From an uncultured Haemophilus sp. (GTDB lineage: Bacteria; Pseudomonadota; Gammaproteobacteria; Enterobacterales; Pasteurellaceae), in NCBI GenBank assembly GCA_902481695.1, contig CABSXY010000009.1, forward strand, positions 1 through 18,084: DNA of 18,084 bases. Direction: 5' to 3'. A program made the translations under genes and the position numbers. Positions within the stretch are counted from its first letter, which is position 1. Every line of letters starts with the position of its first letter. Under the pieces are notes generated by a model, which worked only from the letters and a program-made list of their open reading frames with translations, was not told where the DNA came from and searched no databases. Positions 6,686-15,003 of the stretch are shown here, one piece after another.

Positions 6686-6714
6686 ATAATAAGGAAAAAA
6701 CGAAGTGCGGTCAA
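6686..6714 (-). promoter_or_regulatory. Sigma-70 promoter for yjgR-udp
   Basis: On the minus strand TTGACC (6714-6709) and TATTAT (6691-6686) are 17 bp apart. The -35 hexamer overlaps the edge of the uptake signal at 6703-6711: the ACC of TTGACC is the start of the reverse core. Confidence 0.65.
6703..6711 (+). repeat. DNA uptake signal sequence (yjgR/yiiM divergent promoters)
   Basis: This is an exact AAGTGCGGT core followed by CAAAATTTA. It overlaps the yjgR -35 and lies just upstream of the yiiM promoter. Confidence 0.95.
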
Positions 6715-6733
6715 AATTTAAGTGATTTTACGG

Positions 6734-6739
6734 TATAAT
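6734..6739 (+). promoter_or_regulatory. -10 element for yiiM operon
   Basis: A perfect TATAAT lies 32 bases before the yiiM ATG. No good -35 is found at 16-18 bp (TCAAAA at 6711-6716 is the nearest), so activity may depend on the -10 and its upstream context. Confidence 0.55.
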
Positions 6740-6771
6740 TTCTCAAAACTAACTCAAAGCAGGAAAAATAG

Positions 6772-7437
6772 ATGTCAAACGCAAAAATTCTTATTATTAA
6801 AACAGGATTAATAGAAACCTTAACGTTCCCTGATGGTAGCTCATATGAAAGTGCCATCCGTAAAAAACCGGTATCGATGGTAAAAGTGCACACACTAGGT
6901 GCAGAAGGTAACGATGTGGGTTTAAAAGCGCATCACGGTGGGGTTGATAAAGCCTTGTTTTTTATGTCTGATGTGTCTTTCCCCGCTTTAAACGAGCTAC
7001 TTGGTGAAAAGTTTGATTTCCACGGCAGTGCGATTTACGGTGAAAACTTTGTAGTATCCAGCTTACATGAAGATAATGTTTGCGTAGGCGACCGTTACAA
7101 AATTGGCACCACGCTTTTAGAAGTGTCTCAACCCCGCAAACCTTGCGAGCGTTTATCTCATAATACCAAGAATGAGAATACAAGAGAGGTAATTCGTCAG
7201 TCTGGCTGGACAGGTTGGTATGTTCGCGTGATCGAAGAAGGTGAAATTCATCAAGGCGATGAACTCATCTTGCAACATCGTCCTTATCCAGAATGGACTA
7301 TTCGTCGTTTAAACACGCTACTTTCAGCTCCTTCAAGTGTCGCAGAATTAGAAGAAGCCTTAGCCATTGAGGAATTAGCGCCAGCGTTTAAACGTTCTGT
7401 TAACTCACAATTACGTAATTTACAGCAGGCGGGCTAA
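6772..7437 (+). CDS. yiiM: MOSC-domain protein, YiiM family
   Basis: This 221-residue protein contains a MOSC domain (about 20-165), the fold shared with the molybdenum-cofactor sulfurase C-terminus. HHGGVDKALFF (residues 55-65), YGENF, and SQPRKPCERLS with the conserved C125 are the family signatures. A short helical C-terminal segment (about 185-221) resembles the YiiM tail. E. coli YiiM and its relative YcbX are linked to molybdenum-cofactor-dependent detoxification of N-hydroxylated bases such as 6-hydroxyaminopurine; that role is taken from the family, not shown here. AGGA precedes the start. It is the first gene of a compact four-gene unit: ychJ begins 2 bases after its stop codon ends. 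Confidence 0.88.
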   Translation: MSNAKILIIKTGLIETLTFPDGSSYESAIRKKPVSMVKVHTLGAEGNDVGLKAHHGGVDKALFFMSDVSFPALNELLGEKFDFHGSAIYGENFVVSSLHEDNVCVGDRYKIGTTLLEVSQPRKPCERLSHNTKNENTREVIRQSGWTGWYVRVIEEGEIHQGDELILQHRPYPEWTIRRLNTLLSAPSSVAELEEALAIEELAPAFKRSVNSQLRNLQQAG

Positions 7438-7438
7438 A

Positions 7439-7912
7439 ATGTCGGCTAAAACGACCGCACTTTGTCCGTGCCAATCTTCGCTTTCTTATGAAGATTGTTG
7501 CGGGCGCTTTCATTCAGGCAATATGTTTCCAGAAACAGCGGAACAACTTATGCGTTCCCGCTATTCAGCGTTTGTGCTTAAAAAGATTCCTTATATCGTG
7601 CAAACCACTGTGCCAAGCCAACAAACCTTATTAGATGAAAAAGTCCTGCAAGATTGGGCTGATGAAACGCAATGGCTCGGTTTAGACATTGTCAAAGCAG
7701 AAGCCTTAACCAAAACACAAAGTGCGGTTGAATTTAAAGCACATTTTCAAGGCAATGAACAACCACAAGTGCATCACGAATATTCTCTTTTTGTAAAAAT
7801 CGATGGTCGTTGGTATTTTGTTGATCCCACTGTGCCGCTCCCAAGCAATAAACAGCCTTGTGTTTGTGGCTCGGGAAAGAAATTTAAACATTGTTGCGGA
7901 GGCTTGCTCTAA
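7439..7912 (+). CDS. ychJ: SEC-C motif zinc-binding protein, YchJ family (UPF0225)
   Basis: This 157-residue protein has cysteine-rich metal sites at both ends: CPCQSSLSYEDCCGRFHSG (9-27) and CVCGSGKKFKHCCGG at the C-terminus, the SEC-C pattern CxC...CC that binds zinc in SecA. The middle (about 30-130) is the NTF2-like YchJ domain, with the typical AEQLMRSRYSAFV and HEYSLFVKIDGRWYFVD segments. Its function is unknown. The sequence between the yiiM stop and this ATG is a single A (TAAAATG), so translation is probably coupled. It holds two exact uptake signals, one in each half of the gene. Confidence 0.9.
   Translation: MSAKTTALCPCQSSLSYEDCCGRFHSGNMFPETAEQLMRSRYSAFVLKKIPYIVQTTVPSQQTLLDEKVLQDWADETQWLGLDIVKAEALTKTQSAVEFKAHFQGNEQPQVHHEYSLFVKIDGRWYFVDPTVPLPSNKQPCVCGSGKKFKHCCGGLL
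7454..7462 (-). repeat. DNA uptake signal sequence (inside ychJ, 5' end)
   Basis: This is an exact ACCGCACTT core, encoding the TAL of KTTALC at residues 5-8 of YchJ. Confidence 0.9.
7720..7728 (+). repeat. DNA uptake signal sequence (inside ychJ)
   Basis: This is an exact AAGTGCGGT core, encoding the SAV of TQSAVE. Confidence 0.9.
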
Positions 7913-8736
7913 TGACCTTAACGTCTTTTTTCGCATTATTCTGGCAGCGTTCTCAAGAAAATAAATTAACGCAAGCTGCCGGTTCACTCACCTACAGCAC
8001 CATGCTCGCCATCGTGCCATTAATTATGGTGGTGTTTTCGATTTTTTCCGCCTTTCCCGTTTTTAACGAAGTAACTGGCGCATTGAAAGAATTCATCTTC
8101 ACCAATTTCGCTCCTTCCGCGAGTGATGTTGTGGGACAATATATTGATGAATTCGTCCGTAACTCCAAGCAAATGAGTGCCGTGGGGATTGTGAGTTTGA
8201 TTTTAGTGGCATTGATGCTCATTAACTCCATCGACCGTACACTCAATGGTATTTGGCAAGACACTAGTAATCGCCCGATTTTTACGTCATTTGCTATTTA
8301 TTGGCTCATTTTAACGCTCGGCCCGCTTTTAATCGGTACTAGCATTGCGGCAAGTTCCTATGTTAAAGCCATGTTCGAGCAATCTGAAACGCTCTCTTTT
8401 GGCTTAAAACTCCTCAGCTTTGTGCCATTTCTTTCTACTTGGTTTATTTTCACGCTCATTTATATGGTCGTGCCAAATAAGAAAGTGAGCATCAAACACT
8501 CTGCAGCAGGCGCATTAATTGCGGCAATTTTCTTTACCTTAGGAAAACAAGCCTTTACTTGGTACATCGCCACCTTCCCGTCTTATCAATTAATTTATGG
8601 TGCCATGGCGACGCTGCCAATCATGTTATTGTGGATTCAAATCAGCTGGACAGTAGTGTTATTGGGTGCACAATTAGCCGCAGTACTGGCAGAAGTGCGG
8701 TCAGAGAATCAAACAAATTTAGAGGAAGTAAAATGA
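7912..8736 (+). CDS. yihY: Inner-membrane protein, YihY/UPF0761 (BrkB-like) family
   Basis: This 274-residue polytopic membrane protein has about six hydrophobic segments, beginning with LTYSTMLAIVPLIMVVFSIF after a short N-terminal QRSQENKLTQAAGSL stretch that is typical of the family. The segment SIDRTLNGIW and the late YQLIYGAMATLPIMLLWIQISW are YihY hallmarks. The family was once called ribonuclease BN or virulence factor BrkB, but neither activity is supported for YihY, and its function is unknown. The frame extends upstream to a TTG at 7891, but the ATG at 7912 overlaps the ychJ stop by one base (TAATG) and has GGAGG 9 bases upstream. It overlaps dtd by 4 bases, the same gene neighbour as in E. 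coli. Confidence 0.9.
   Translation: MTLTSFFALFWQRSQENKLTQAAGSLTYSTMLAIVPLIMVVFSIFSAFPVFNEVTGALKEFIFTNFAPSASDVVGQYIDEFVRNSKQMSAVGIVSLILVALMLINSIDRTLNGIWQDTSNRPIFTSFAIYWLILTLGPLLIGTSIAASSYVKAMFEQSETLSFGLKLLSFVPFLSTWFIFTLIYMVVPNKKVSIKHSAAGALIAAIFFTLGKQAFTWYIATFPSYQLIYGAMATLPIMLLWIQISWTVVLLGAQLAAVLAEVRSENQTNLEEVK
8693..8701 (+). repeat. DNA uptake signal sequence (3' end of yihY)
   Basis: This is an exact AAGTGCGGT core, encoding part of AEVRSE. It lies about 30 bases before the dtd start. Confidence 0.9.
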
Positions 8737-9167
8737 TTGCATTAATCCAGCGTGTAACACAAGCTAAAGTGGAAGTTGAAGGTCAAATTGTAGGACAAAT
8801 CGCCAAGGGATTATTGGTTTTATTAGGCGTGGAAAAAGATGACGACCAAGCCAAGGCAGATAAGCTCGCTGAGAAAGTGTTAAATTACCGTATTTTCAGC
8901 GATGAAAATGACAAAATGAATTTAAATGTGCAACAAATCGGTGGCGAAGTGCTTGTGGTATCCCAATTTACTTTAGCTGCAGACACGCAAAAAGGTTTAC
9001 GACCAAGTTTCTCAAAAGGTGCCGCACCAGCATTGGCTAATGAACTGTATGAGTATTTTTCGCAAAAATGTGCAGAAAAAGTCACTGTTGCCAACGGACA
9101 ATTTGCGGCTGATATGCAAGTGAGCCTCACCAATGATGGCCCAGTTACATTTTGGTTAAATGTCTGA
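8733..9167 (+). CDS. dtd: D-aminoacyl-tRNA deacylase
   Basis: Dtd hydrolyses D-amino acids (and glycine misacylated on tRNA-Ala) from tRNA, protecting translation. The 144-residue length is exact for the family. Both active-site motifs are visible: SQFTLAADTQKG (77-88) and NDGPVTFWL near the C-terminus, whose Gly-Pro is the chirality-selecting Gly-cisPro element. The frame is open far upstream inside yihY, but MIALIQRVTQAKV is the family's normal start. The ATG at 8733 overlaps the yihY stop (ATGA) and has AGGAAG upstream. It is the last gene of the yiiM-ychJ-yihY-dtd unit; no clear terminator follows it. Confidence 0.97.
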   Translation: MIALIQRVTQAKVEVEGQIVGQIAKGLLVLLGVEKDDDQAKADKLAEKVLNYRIFSDENDKMNLNVQQIGGEVLVVSQFTLAADTQKGLRPSFSKGAAPALANELYEYFSQKCAEKVTVANGQFAADMQVSLTNDGPVTFWLNV

Positions 9168-9355
9168 ATAAAGAGAACAATCACTATTTTTTTCAAAGCA
9201 AAGGAAACTCTTTCTTTGATCGCATTGTCGTATTAACACTCACACGCATATAACAATTTCAAATCCCATCCATAATTGCGTTGGTAATCCCCTTATTTTA
9301 TGGGTAAACTAAGGCGGTTTGATGTGGATCTTCTTAAAGTTTAGCTTGTAATAAA
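9168..9355 (+). other. 188-base gap between dtd and tamA
   Basis: An imperfect hairpin (TCAAAG...CTTTGA, 9193-9219, with a bulge) lies near the left end without a following T tract. A possible promoter is TTGTCG (9225-9230) and TATAAC (9249-9254) at 18 bp, which is weak. No open frame, tRNA-like fold or uptake signal was seen. There is no clear Shine-Dalgarno sequence before tamA. Confidence 0.5.
9225..9254 (+). promoter_or_regulatory. Possible weak promoter for tamA-tamB-ppx
   Basis: TTGTCG and TATAAC are separated by 18 bp, and the start site would be near 9261, leaving a leader of about 95 bases. It is the best candidate in the gap, but each box has mismatches. Confidence 0.3.
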
Positions 9356-11092
9356 ATGAAAAAAATTTCGTTAAAAATAACCGCTCTTTTGCTTGGATGG
9401 ATGAGTTTTTCAGCCCTTGCAGAACAAACCGTGGATATTGAGATCCGCGGAATCAAGGGTGAACGCGCCATTCGCAATACAGACATGAATGTCAAACTCA
9501 TTGATAAAGGTGAAATGGACGGTTCAGATCGGTATAAACAATTAGTTTCAGATGCTGTCGATAAAGGCCTTCGAGTCTTCGGTTATTATGGTTCTTCCGT
9601 GACCTTTGAATTGAAAAAACGCAAAGGTCAACGAGATTTACTTATTGCGAATGTCACCCCGGGTGAGCCAAGTAAAATTGCGGGAACAGAAGTTGAAATT
9701 ACAGGCGAAGCCGCAGAAGACGAAAACTTCACGGCGCTCCGTAAAAACTTGCCAAAACAAGGGGAGTTAGTTGAGCATCAAAAATACGATGACTATAAAA
9801 GCAGCATTTCAAACCTTGCACTAGCTCGTGGTTATCTTGACGGAAAATTCCAAATTTCTCGCTTAGAAATCAGCCCTGAAACCCATGAAGCATGGTGGCG
9901 TATGCTATTTGATAGTGGCGTACGTTATCATTATGGCAATATCACCTTCAACCATTCCCAAATTCGCGAAGATTATTTGCAAAACATGCTCAACATCAAA
10001 TCTGGCGATCCTTATTTAGTCAGTGATTTATCTGAATTAACCAATAATTTTTCTTCCACCAACTGGTTTAGCTCCGTACTTTTACAACCGCATGTCCGCG
10101 AAGAAGATAAATTAGTCGATATCGAACTTTTACTTTATCCACGTAAGAAAAACTCAATGGAGCTTGGGGTCGGTTTTGCGACTGATACAGGCCCTCATGT
10201 CCAAATTGGTTGGACAAAACCTTGGATCAATAGCCGAGGCCATAGTTTCCGTACAAATCTTTACGTCTCTGCTCCAAAACAAAACTTTGAAGCCACCTAT
10301 AAAATGCCATTGTTGAAAAATCCATTAAATTATTATTATGAATTTTCAACCGGTTATGAAAAAGAAAATAAAAACGATACGGATACCAAAGCCCTCACTT
10401 TCGCTGCATTACGCTATTGGAATAATAGCGAGGGTTGGCAATATTTTGCAGGTCTTCGTGTCCGTTATGACAGCTACACACAAGCTGATTTCACCGATAA
10501 AACCTTCCTGGTTTATCCTACTGGGGGCTTTAGCCGTACCCGTTTAAGAGGTGGTCAATTCCCAACATGGGGAGATACCCAAAAAATCACGGTTGATTTA
10601 GGGAATAAGCTTTGGATGTCCGATGCTAATTTCTTTAAAGTTCAAGCCTCTACCGCCTGGATTCGTACGTACGCAGAAAATCACCGTTTTATTACCCGTG
10701 CAGAAATTGGTTATTTAAATACGCCCGATATTCGAAAAATTCCACCGGCATTACGTTTCTTTGCAGGGGGCGATCGCAGCGTGCGAGGTTATGGCTACAA
10801 GAAAATTTCACCGAAAAATAAAAATGGAAAATTAGTCGGCGGCTCTCGCTTAGTAACAGGTAGCCTTGAATATCAATATCAAGTTTACCCAAATTGGTGG
10901 GGAGCAGTATTTGCGGATACAGGCTTAGCCGCAGATGCTTACAAAGCAAATGAGTTACGCTACGGCGCAGGTTTCGGTGTACGTTGGGCATCGCCAGTTG
11001 GCGCCATCAAATTTGATATTGCAACGCCAATTCGAGATAAAGATAACAGCAAAAATATTCAATTTTACATTGGCTTAGGGGCTGAAATTTAG
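9356..11092 (+). CDS. tamA: Outer-membrane translocation and assembly protein TamA (Omp85 family)
   Basis: TamA is the outer-membrane half of the translocation and assembly module and works with TamB. The 578-residue protein matches E. coli TamA in length (about 577). A clear signal peptide (1-22, cleavage after SALA) precedes about three POTRA domains (about 25-265) and a 16-strand Omp85 barrel to the C-terminus. The barrel has the family's loop-6 motif VRGY at 476-479 within GGDRSVRGYGY. The start has no obvious Shine-Dalgarno sequence, but a stop codon at 9335 and the signal peptide leave no alternative. The C-terminus ends in GLGAEI rather than the usual terminal aromatic residue. tamB follows almost immediately. 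Confidence 0.94.
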   Translation: MKKISLKITALLLGWMSFSALAEQTVDIEIRGIKGERAIRNTDMNVKLIDKGEMDGSDRYKQLVSDAVDKGLRVFGYYGSSVTFELKKRKGQRDLLIANVTPGEPSKIAGTEVEITGEAAEDENFTALRKNLPKQGELVEHQKYDDYKSSISNLALARGYLDGKFQISRLEISPETHEAWWRMLFDSGVRYHYGNITFNHSQIREDYLQNMLNIKSGDPYLVSDLSELTNNFSSTNWFSSVLLQPHVREEDKLVDIELLLYPRKKNSMELGVGFATDTGPHVQIGWTKPWINSRGHSFRTNLYVSAPKQNFEATYKMPLLKNPLNYYYEFSTGYEKENKNDTDTKALTFAALRYWNNSEGWQYFAGLRVRYDSYTQADFTDKTFLVYPTGGFSRTRLRGGQFPTWGDTQKITVDLGNKLWMSDANFFKVQASTAWIRTYAENHRFITRAEIGYLNTPDIRKIPPALRFFAGGDRSVRGYGYKKISPKNKNGKLVGGSRLVTGSLEYQYQVYPNWWGAVFADTGLAADAYKANELRYGAGFGVRWASPVGAIKFDIATPIRDKDNSKNIQFYIGLGAEI

Positions 11093-11094
11093 GG
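11091..11094 (+). promoter_or_regulatory. Ribosome binding site deciding the tamB start
   Basis: AGGG overlaps the tamA stop codon (TAG). It is 7 bases from the ATG at 11102 but only 1 base from the ATG at 11096, so 11102 is preferred. Confidence 0.55.
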
Positions 11095-11101
11095 TATGAC
11101 T

Positions 11102-14100
11102 ATGTCTGAACAAGAAAAACAACCAGATAACCAAACCACACAACCCGTTAAAAAGAAAAAGACCTGCCGTAAAATTTTATGTGTCGGAAGTGCGGTCATT
11201 TTTGTCCCTGTTTTAGGCTTAGTCACAGCTCTTTCTTTTGATAGTGGACAACGTGCACTTATTCAACTTGCGGATAAAATGCTCGATAGCTTATCTATTG
11301 AACAAGTCAGCGGTGGCTTACAAGATGGTTTAGTCTTAGAAAATTTACGTTTTCAAACAACCGGCGTAGATGTGGCACTCCCTAAAACGCGATTACAACT
11401 GAATTTAGCTCGTTTACTTTCGTGTGATATTATTGTTGATGATCTCAGCTTAACGCAGCCGAAAATTGCCATTGATACCAGTGTCATGCCACCTTCTGAA
11501 GAGAAACAAACGGAAAGTGGTCCAATGGAAAAAATCCATTTACCGGTTTCTGTGCAAGTGAAAAATGTGGCGATTACTGACTTTGATATGAAACTCGATC
11601 AAAGCAATATTACGTTTTCGTCTTTTCAAAGTGCGATCAGTTTAAACAATGAATCTGGCCTTACCCTTGAGCCCACCACGCTTTCAGACGTGCTTTTCTC
11701 AACTGTCTCCCAAACTCAACCGAATACACCTCAACCTGAGAAAAAAGAACCCGCTAAACCCGTTGATTGGGCGCAAATTGAGCAAACACTCACACCAGCT
11801 TTTTTAGGTAATTTAAATGCGGTGAACTTGCCTTTTGATATGCACATTCCAAGTTTTTTGGGTACAAACTGGCAATATCAATCGCTCAATGAAAAAGGTG
11901 AAGAAACACAAAAAATCACTGTGCCTAAAGTGGAATTACAAGCAGATGCCACCGATCACTTAGTGAAATTACAAAAACTCGAGATTGATAGCTCGCTTGG
12001 TACACTTTCGAGCCAAGGGCAACTCCAGCTCAATGAAGATTTCCCGGTTGATCTCACATTAAAATCGGATCTCCAAGCCTTTAAATCAAAAGATAAAACA
12101 ATTCTGCCTGCCAGCAAAGTTGATCTCAATTTATCGGGTTCATTGAAAAAAACGACCGCACTTTCGTTAACCACCCAGGGCGTGCTTGATGCCACCTTAA
12201 CAGGTGACGTGAAACTGGCTGAAGATAAAATGCCATTAAATCTGCAATTAAAAGCGAAAAAAGGTCAATATGCTTTTGCAGACAGCCTAGCGCCACTCAA
12301 GATTAACGATGTTGATATCAAGCTCACGGGCGATCTATTGAATTATCACGCAGAAGTTGTTGGTGGCGTGGAGGGTATGGATCATATCCCTCATACTCAC
12401 GTTGATTTAAATACAGACGGTAAACTCTACGAAGTCACCCTCAACGAATTAAAACTTGCTGCTCTCGATGGTACCGCACGTTTAACGGGTTCCTCAAACT
12501 GGAAAGATGGCGCGCAATGGGATGTGACGGCTGATTTAAACAAAATGAACATTCGTCCTTATGTGCCTGCCATGCCAGCCGTATTATCGGGCAAAGTGAG
12601 CTCTCAAGGTTCCGCTGATTCCAATCATTGGAAAGTAGATGTGCCTACCGTGGATTTAACGGGTAGTCTCTCTTCTCGCCCATTAAGCTTGAAAGGTAGC
12701 GTCTTTTTAAGTAATGAAACCTTATTAAACATTCCTGATTTATTGCTGAACTATGGCGATAACCGCATTGCGGCAAAAGGTATATTAGGTGATAAATCAA
12801 ACCTAGATTTAGATATCAACGCACCAAGCTTACGTGGTCTGTGGCAAGATTTAGCGGGTTCCGTGGTCGGCAAAGCACAAATCTTAGGCAAACTTACTGC
12901 GCCAACCATTAATACCGATTTAACGGCACAAGGCTTGCACTTCCAAGGGTTAGACTTATCTAAAGCCGTAATTAAAGGTAATGTTGTGAGTGAACCGCAA
13001 GTGAAAGGTGAACTTAACGTCAAAGCGGAAAACTTCCGCTATGGCGACAGCATTAAATTGCATAATATTGATTTGAATGCATCGGGTGATGAAAAACATC
13101 ATACGCTCAACTTAAAATCAAAAGGTGAGCCTGTTGCAGCTGATTTACAAATCACCGGTAATTTTGACCGCACTTCTCAGCAATGGAAAGGTAATTTAAG
13201 CCAAGTGAGCCTTAACTCACCTATCGGCGATTTTAAAGTGAATCAAACTATTCCGGTGACTTATGACAATAAAAAAATCCAAGCCACCATTGGTTCACAC
13301 TGCTGGATTAACCAAGATTTAGATTTATGTTTCCCACAACAATTTACGGCAGGGAAAAACGGCGAAGTCCCTTTTGAGCTTAAACGCATCAATTTAGATT
13401 TAGTGAATAAATTGATGGGACAAAACACGCTCAAAGGCCAGTTACAAAGCCGAGGTAAAGTGTCATGGTTCACAGATAAACCGTTACAACTGAATGTGGC
13501 AGTGGAAGGCAATAACATTGGTGTAGCACAAAAATTAGACTACCGTACCTTTAAGCTAGATATTCCTAAATTAAGTGTGAATGCTGATATTCAAAATAAC
13601 AATTTAACCTTGAAATCTGACATTAACGTTCAAAATCAAGGTCGAATCGGCACAGACTTAAAAATTAATGATTTAAGTAAAGGCCGTCAATTAGGCGGTA
13701 CCTTTACCATTGAAGGTTTACGCTTATCTTTAGCCAATCAACTTTTCTCTAGCGGGGAAAGCCTAGATGGTGAAGTGGTCTCACGCTTAAGTTTTGGTGG
13801 TAATTTAGAAAAACCATTATTAAATGGCAATTTCGATATTCGAAATGTGAAAACGAAACTGAAAAGCCTGCCTTTTGATGTAACTGATGGTCAAGTGGCA
13901 ATCCGCTTTAATGGCACCTCTTCAACCTTAAATGGTCATGTTCAAACACCAGATAGCAAACTCAATATTAATGGACAAGCTAACTGGGCTAACATAGATA
14001 ACTGGACGGCGGAAGTTAGAGCGCAAGCGGATAATTTCAAAGTCGATATTCCGTCTATGGCGAAATTAAAAGTCAGCCCGAATGTGGTTGTCAAAGCCTC

Positions 14101-14995
14101 ACCAAAACTCTTAGATTTGAGTGGTAATGTGGATATCCCTTGGGCAAGAATTGCCATTGAAAGCTTACCGGACAATGCTGAACCGGTGAGTGAAGATGAA
14201 GTCATTTTAAATGGTCCTAGAAAAAGTAAAGAAGAGCTCATTAATCGCCAATTTGCTTCAGAAACTAAATCGGGTATGCAAATTCAATCTGATTTAAAAA
14301 TTAAAATCGGTGACGATGTACATTTAGATGCCTATGGTTTAAAAACCAATTTGAATGGCTTACTTTCTGTGAAACAGGATAAAGGCAAATTAGGTTTATT
14401 TGGTCAAATTAACCTAAAAAATGGTCGTTATGCTTCTTTCGGACAGGATTTATTAATTCGTAAAGGACAAATCAGCTTCTCTGGTTTACCTTCACAACCG
14501 ATGTTAAATATTGAAGCGATTCGTAACCCTGAGGCTATGGAAGACAGTAAAGTGACCGCGGGGGTAAAAGTGATTGGTATGGCATCTAGCCCACAAGTCA
14601 CGATTTTCTCTGATCCGGCTAAATCTCAAGACCAAGCACTTTCATATTTATTAACCGGCCATTCATTAGAAAACAGTGGTGAAGCAGGTGCCAGTGGTTC
14701 TGTCGGTGCCGCATTACTTGGCTTAGGTTTAGCGAAAAGTGGTAAAGTGGTCGGCGGTATTGGTGAAGCCTTTGGTATTCAAGACTTAAACTTAGGCACT
14801 GCCGGTGTTGGGGATAGCTCCAAAGTACAAGTTAGTGGTAATATTGGTAAACGCTTACAAGTGAAATACGGTGTGGGATTATTTGATGGCTTAGCCGAAG
14901 TGACCTTGCGTTACCGCTTAATGCCGCAACTTTATTTCCAATCGGTTTCCAGCACAAACCAAGTTTTTGATTTATTGTATCAATTTGAATTTTAG
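11102..14995 (+). CDS. tamB: Translocation and assembly module inner-membrane protein TamB
   Basis: TamB is the long periplasmic partner of TamA. It is anchored in the inner membrane and belongs to the AsmA/VPS13-like bridge proteins implicated in phospholipid transport to the outer membrane and in assembly of some outer-membrane proteins. The 1297-residue protein has a charged cytosolic start (KKKKTCRK), one uncleaved membrane segment (about 25-44), a very long beta-rich repetitive region, and the C-terminal TamB (DUF490) domain. Blocks such as GQINLKNGRYASFGQDLLIRKG and a final YQFEF mark that domain. Length is similar to E. coli TamB (1259). It starts 9 bases after tamA ends and 8 bases before ppx begins. 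Three exact uptake signals lie in the gene. Confidence 0.95.
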   Translation: MSEQEKQPDNQTTQPVKKKKTCRKILCVGSAVIFVPVLGLVTALSFDSGQRALIQLADKMLDSLSIEQVSGGLQDGLVLENLRFQTTGVDVALPKTRLQLNLARLLSCDIIVDDLSLTQPKIAIDTSVMPPSEEKQTESGPMEKIHLPVSVQVKNVAITDFDMKLDQSNITFSSFQSAISLNNESGLTLEPTTLSDVLFSTVSQTQPNTPQPEKKEPAKPVDWAQIEQTLTPAFLGNLNAVNLPFDMHIPSFLGTNWQYQSLNEKGEETQKITVPKVELQADATDHLVKLQKLEIDSSLGTLSSQGQLQLNEDFPVDLTLKSDLQAFKSKDKTILPASKVDLNLSGSLKKTTALSLTTQGVLDATLTGDVKLAEDKMPLNLQLKAKKGQYAFADSLAPLKINDVDIKLTGDLLNYHAEVVGGVEGMDHIPHTHVDLNTDGKLYEVTLNELKLAALDGTARLTGSSNWKDGAQWDVTADLNKMNIRPYVPAMPAVLSGKVSSQGSADSNHWKVDVPTVDLTGSLSSRPLSLKGSVFLSNETLLNIPDLLLNYGDNRIAAKGILGDKSNLDLDINAPSLRGLWQDLAGSVVGKAQILGKLTAPTINTDLTAQGLHFQGLDLSKAVIKGNVVSEPQVKGELNVKAENFRYGDSIKLHNIDLNASGDEKHHTLNLKSKGEPVAADLQITGNFDRTSQQWKGNLSQVSLNSPIGDFKVNQTIPVTYDNKKIQATIGSHCWINQDLDLCFPQQFTAGKNGEVPFELKRINLDLVNKLMGQNTLKGQLQSRGKVSWFTDKPLQLNVAVEGNNIGVAQKLDYRTFKLDIPKLSVNADIQNNNLTLKSDINVQNQGRIGTDLKINDLSKGRQLGGTFTIEGLRLSLANQLFSSGESLDGEVVSRLSFGGNLEKPLLNGNFDIRNVKTKLKSLPFDVTDGQVAIRFNGTSSTLNGHVQTPDSKLNINGQANWANIDNWTAEVRAQADNFKVDIPSMAKLKVSPNVVVKASPKLLDLSGNVDIPWARIAIESLPDNAEPVSEDEVILNGPRKSKEELINRQFASETKSGMQIQSDLKIKIGDDVHLDAYGLKTNLNGLLSVKQDKGKLGLFGQINLKNGRYASFGQDLLIRKGQISFSGLPSQPMLNIEAIRNPEAMEDSKVTAGVKVIGMASSPQVTIFSDPAKSQDQALSYLLTGHSLENSGEAGASGSVGAALLGLGLAKSGKVVGGIGEAFGIQDLNLGTAGVGDSSKVQVSGNIGKRLQVKYGVGLFDGLAEVTLRYRLMPQLYFQSVSSTNQVFDLLYQFEF
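11188..11196 (+). repeat. DNA uptake signal sequence (inside tamB)
   Basis: This is an exact AAGTGCGGT core encoding SAV within the TamB membrane anchor (VGSAVIF). Confidence 0.9.
12155..12163 (-). repeat. DNA uptake signal sequence (inside tamB)
   Basis: This is an exact ACCGCACTT core encoding TAL in KKTTALS, the same reading as in ychJ. Confidence 0.9.
13167..13175 (-). repeat. DNA uptake signal sequence (inside tamB)
   Basis: This is an exact ACCGCACTT core preceded by TTTTG, encoding part of FDRTS. Confidence 0.9.
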
Positions 14996-15003
14996 GAAAG
15001 GAC

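Noticed and set aside
8559..8732. N-terminal extension of dtd reading through the yihY 3' end
   Set aside because: The family start is MIALIQRV at 8733 with its own ribosome site; the extension is the off-frame of yihY.
9193..9219. Hairpin after dtd as a terminator
   Set aside because: The stem is AT-rich with a bulge, and it is followed by GATCGC rather than a T run.
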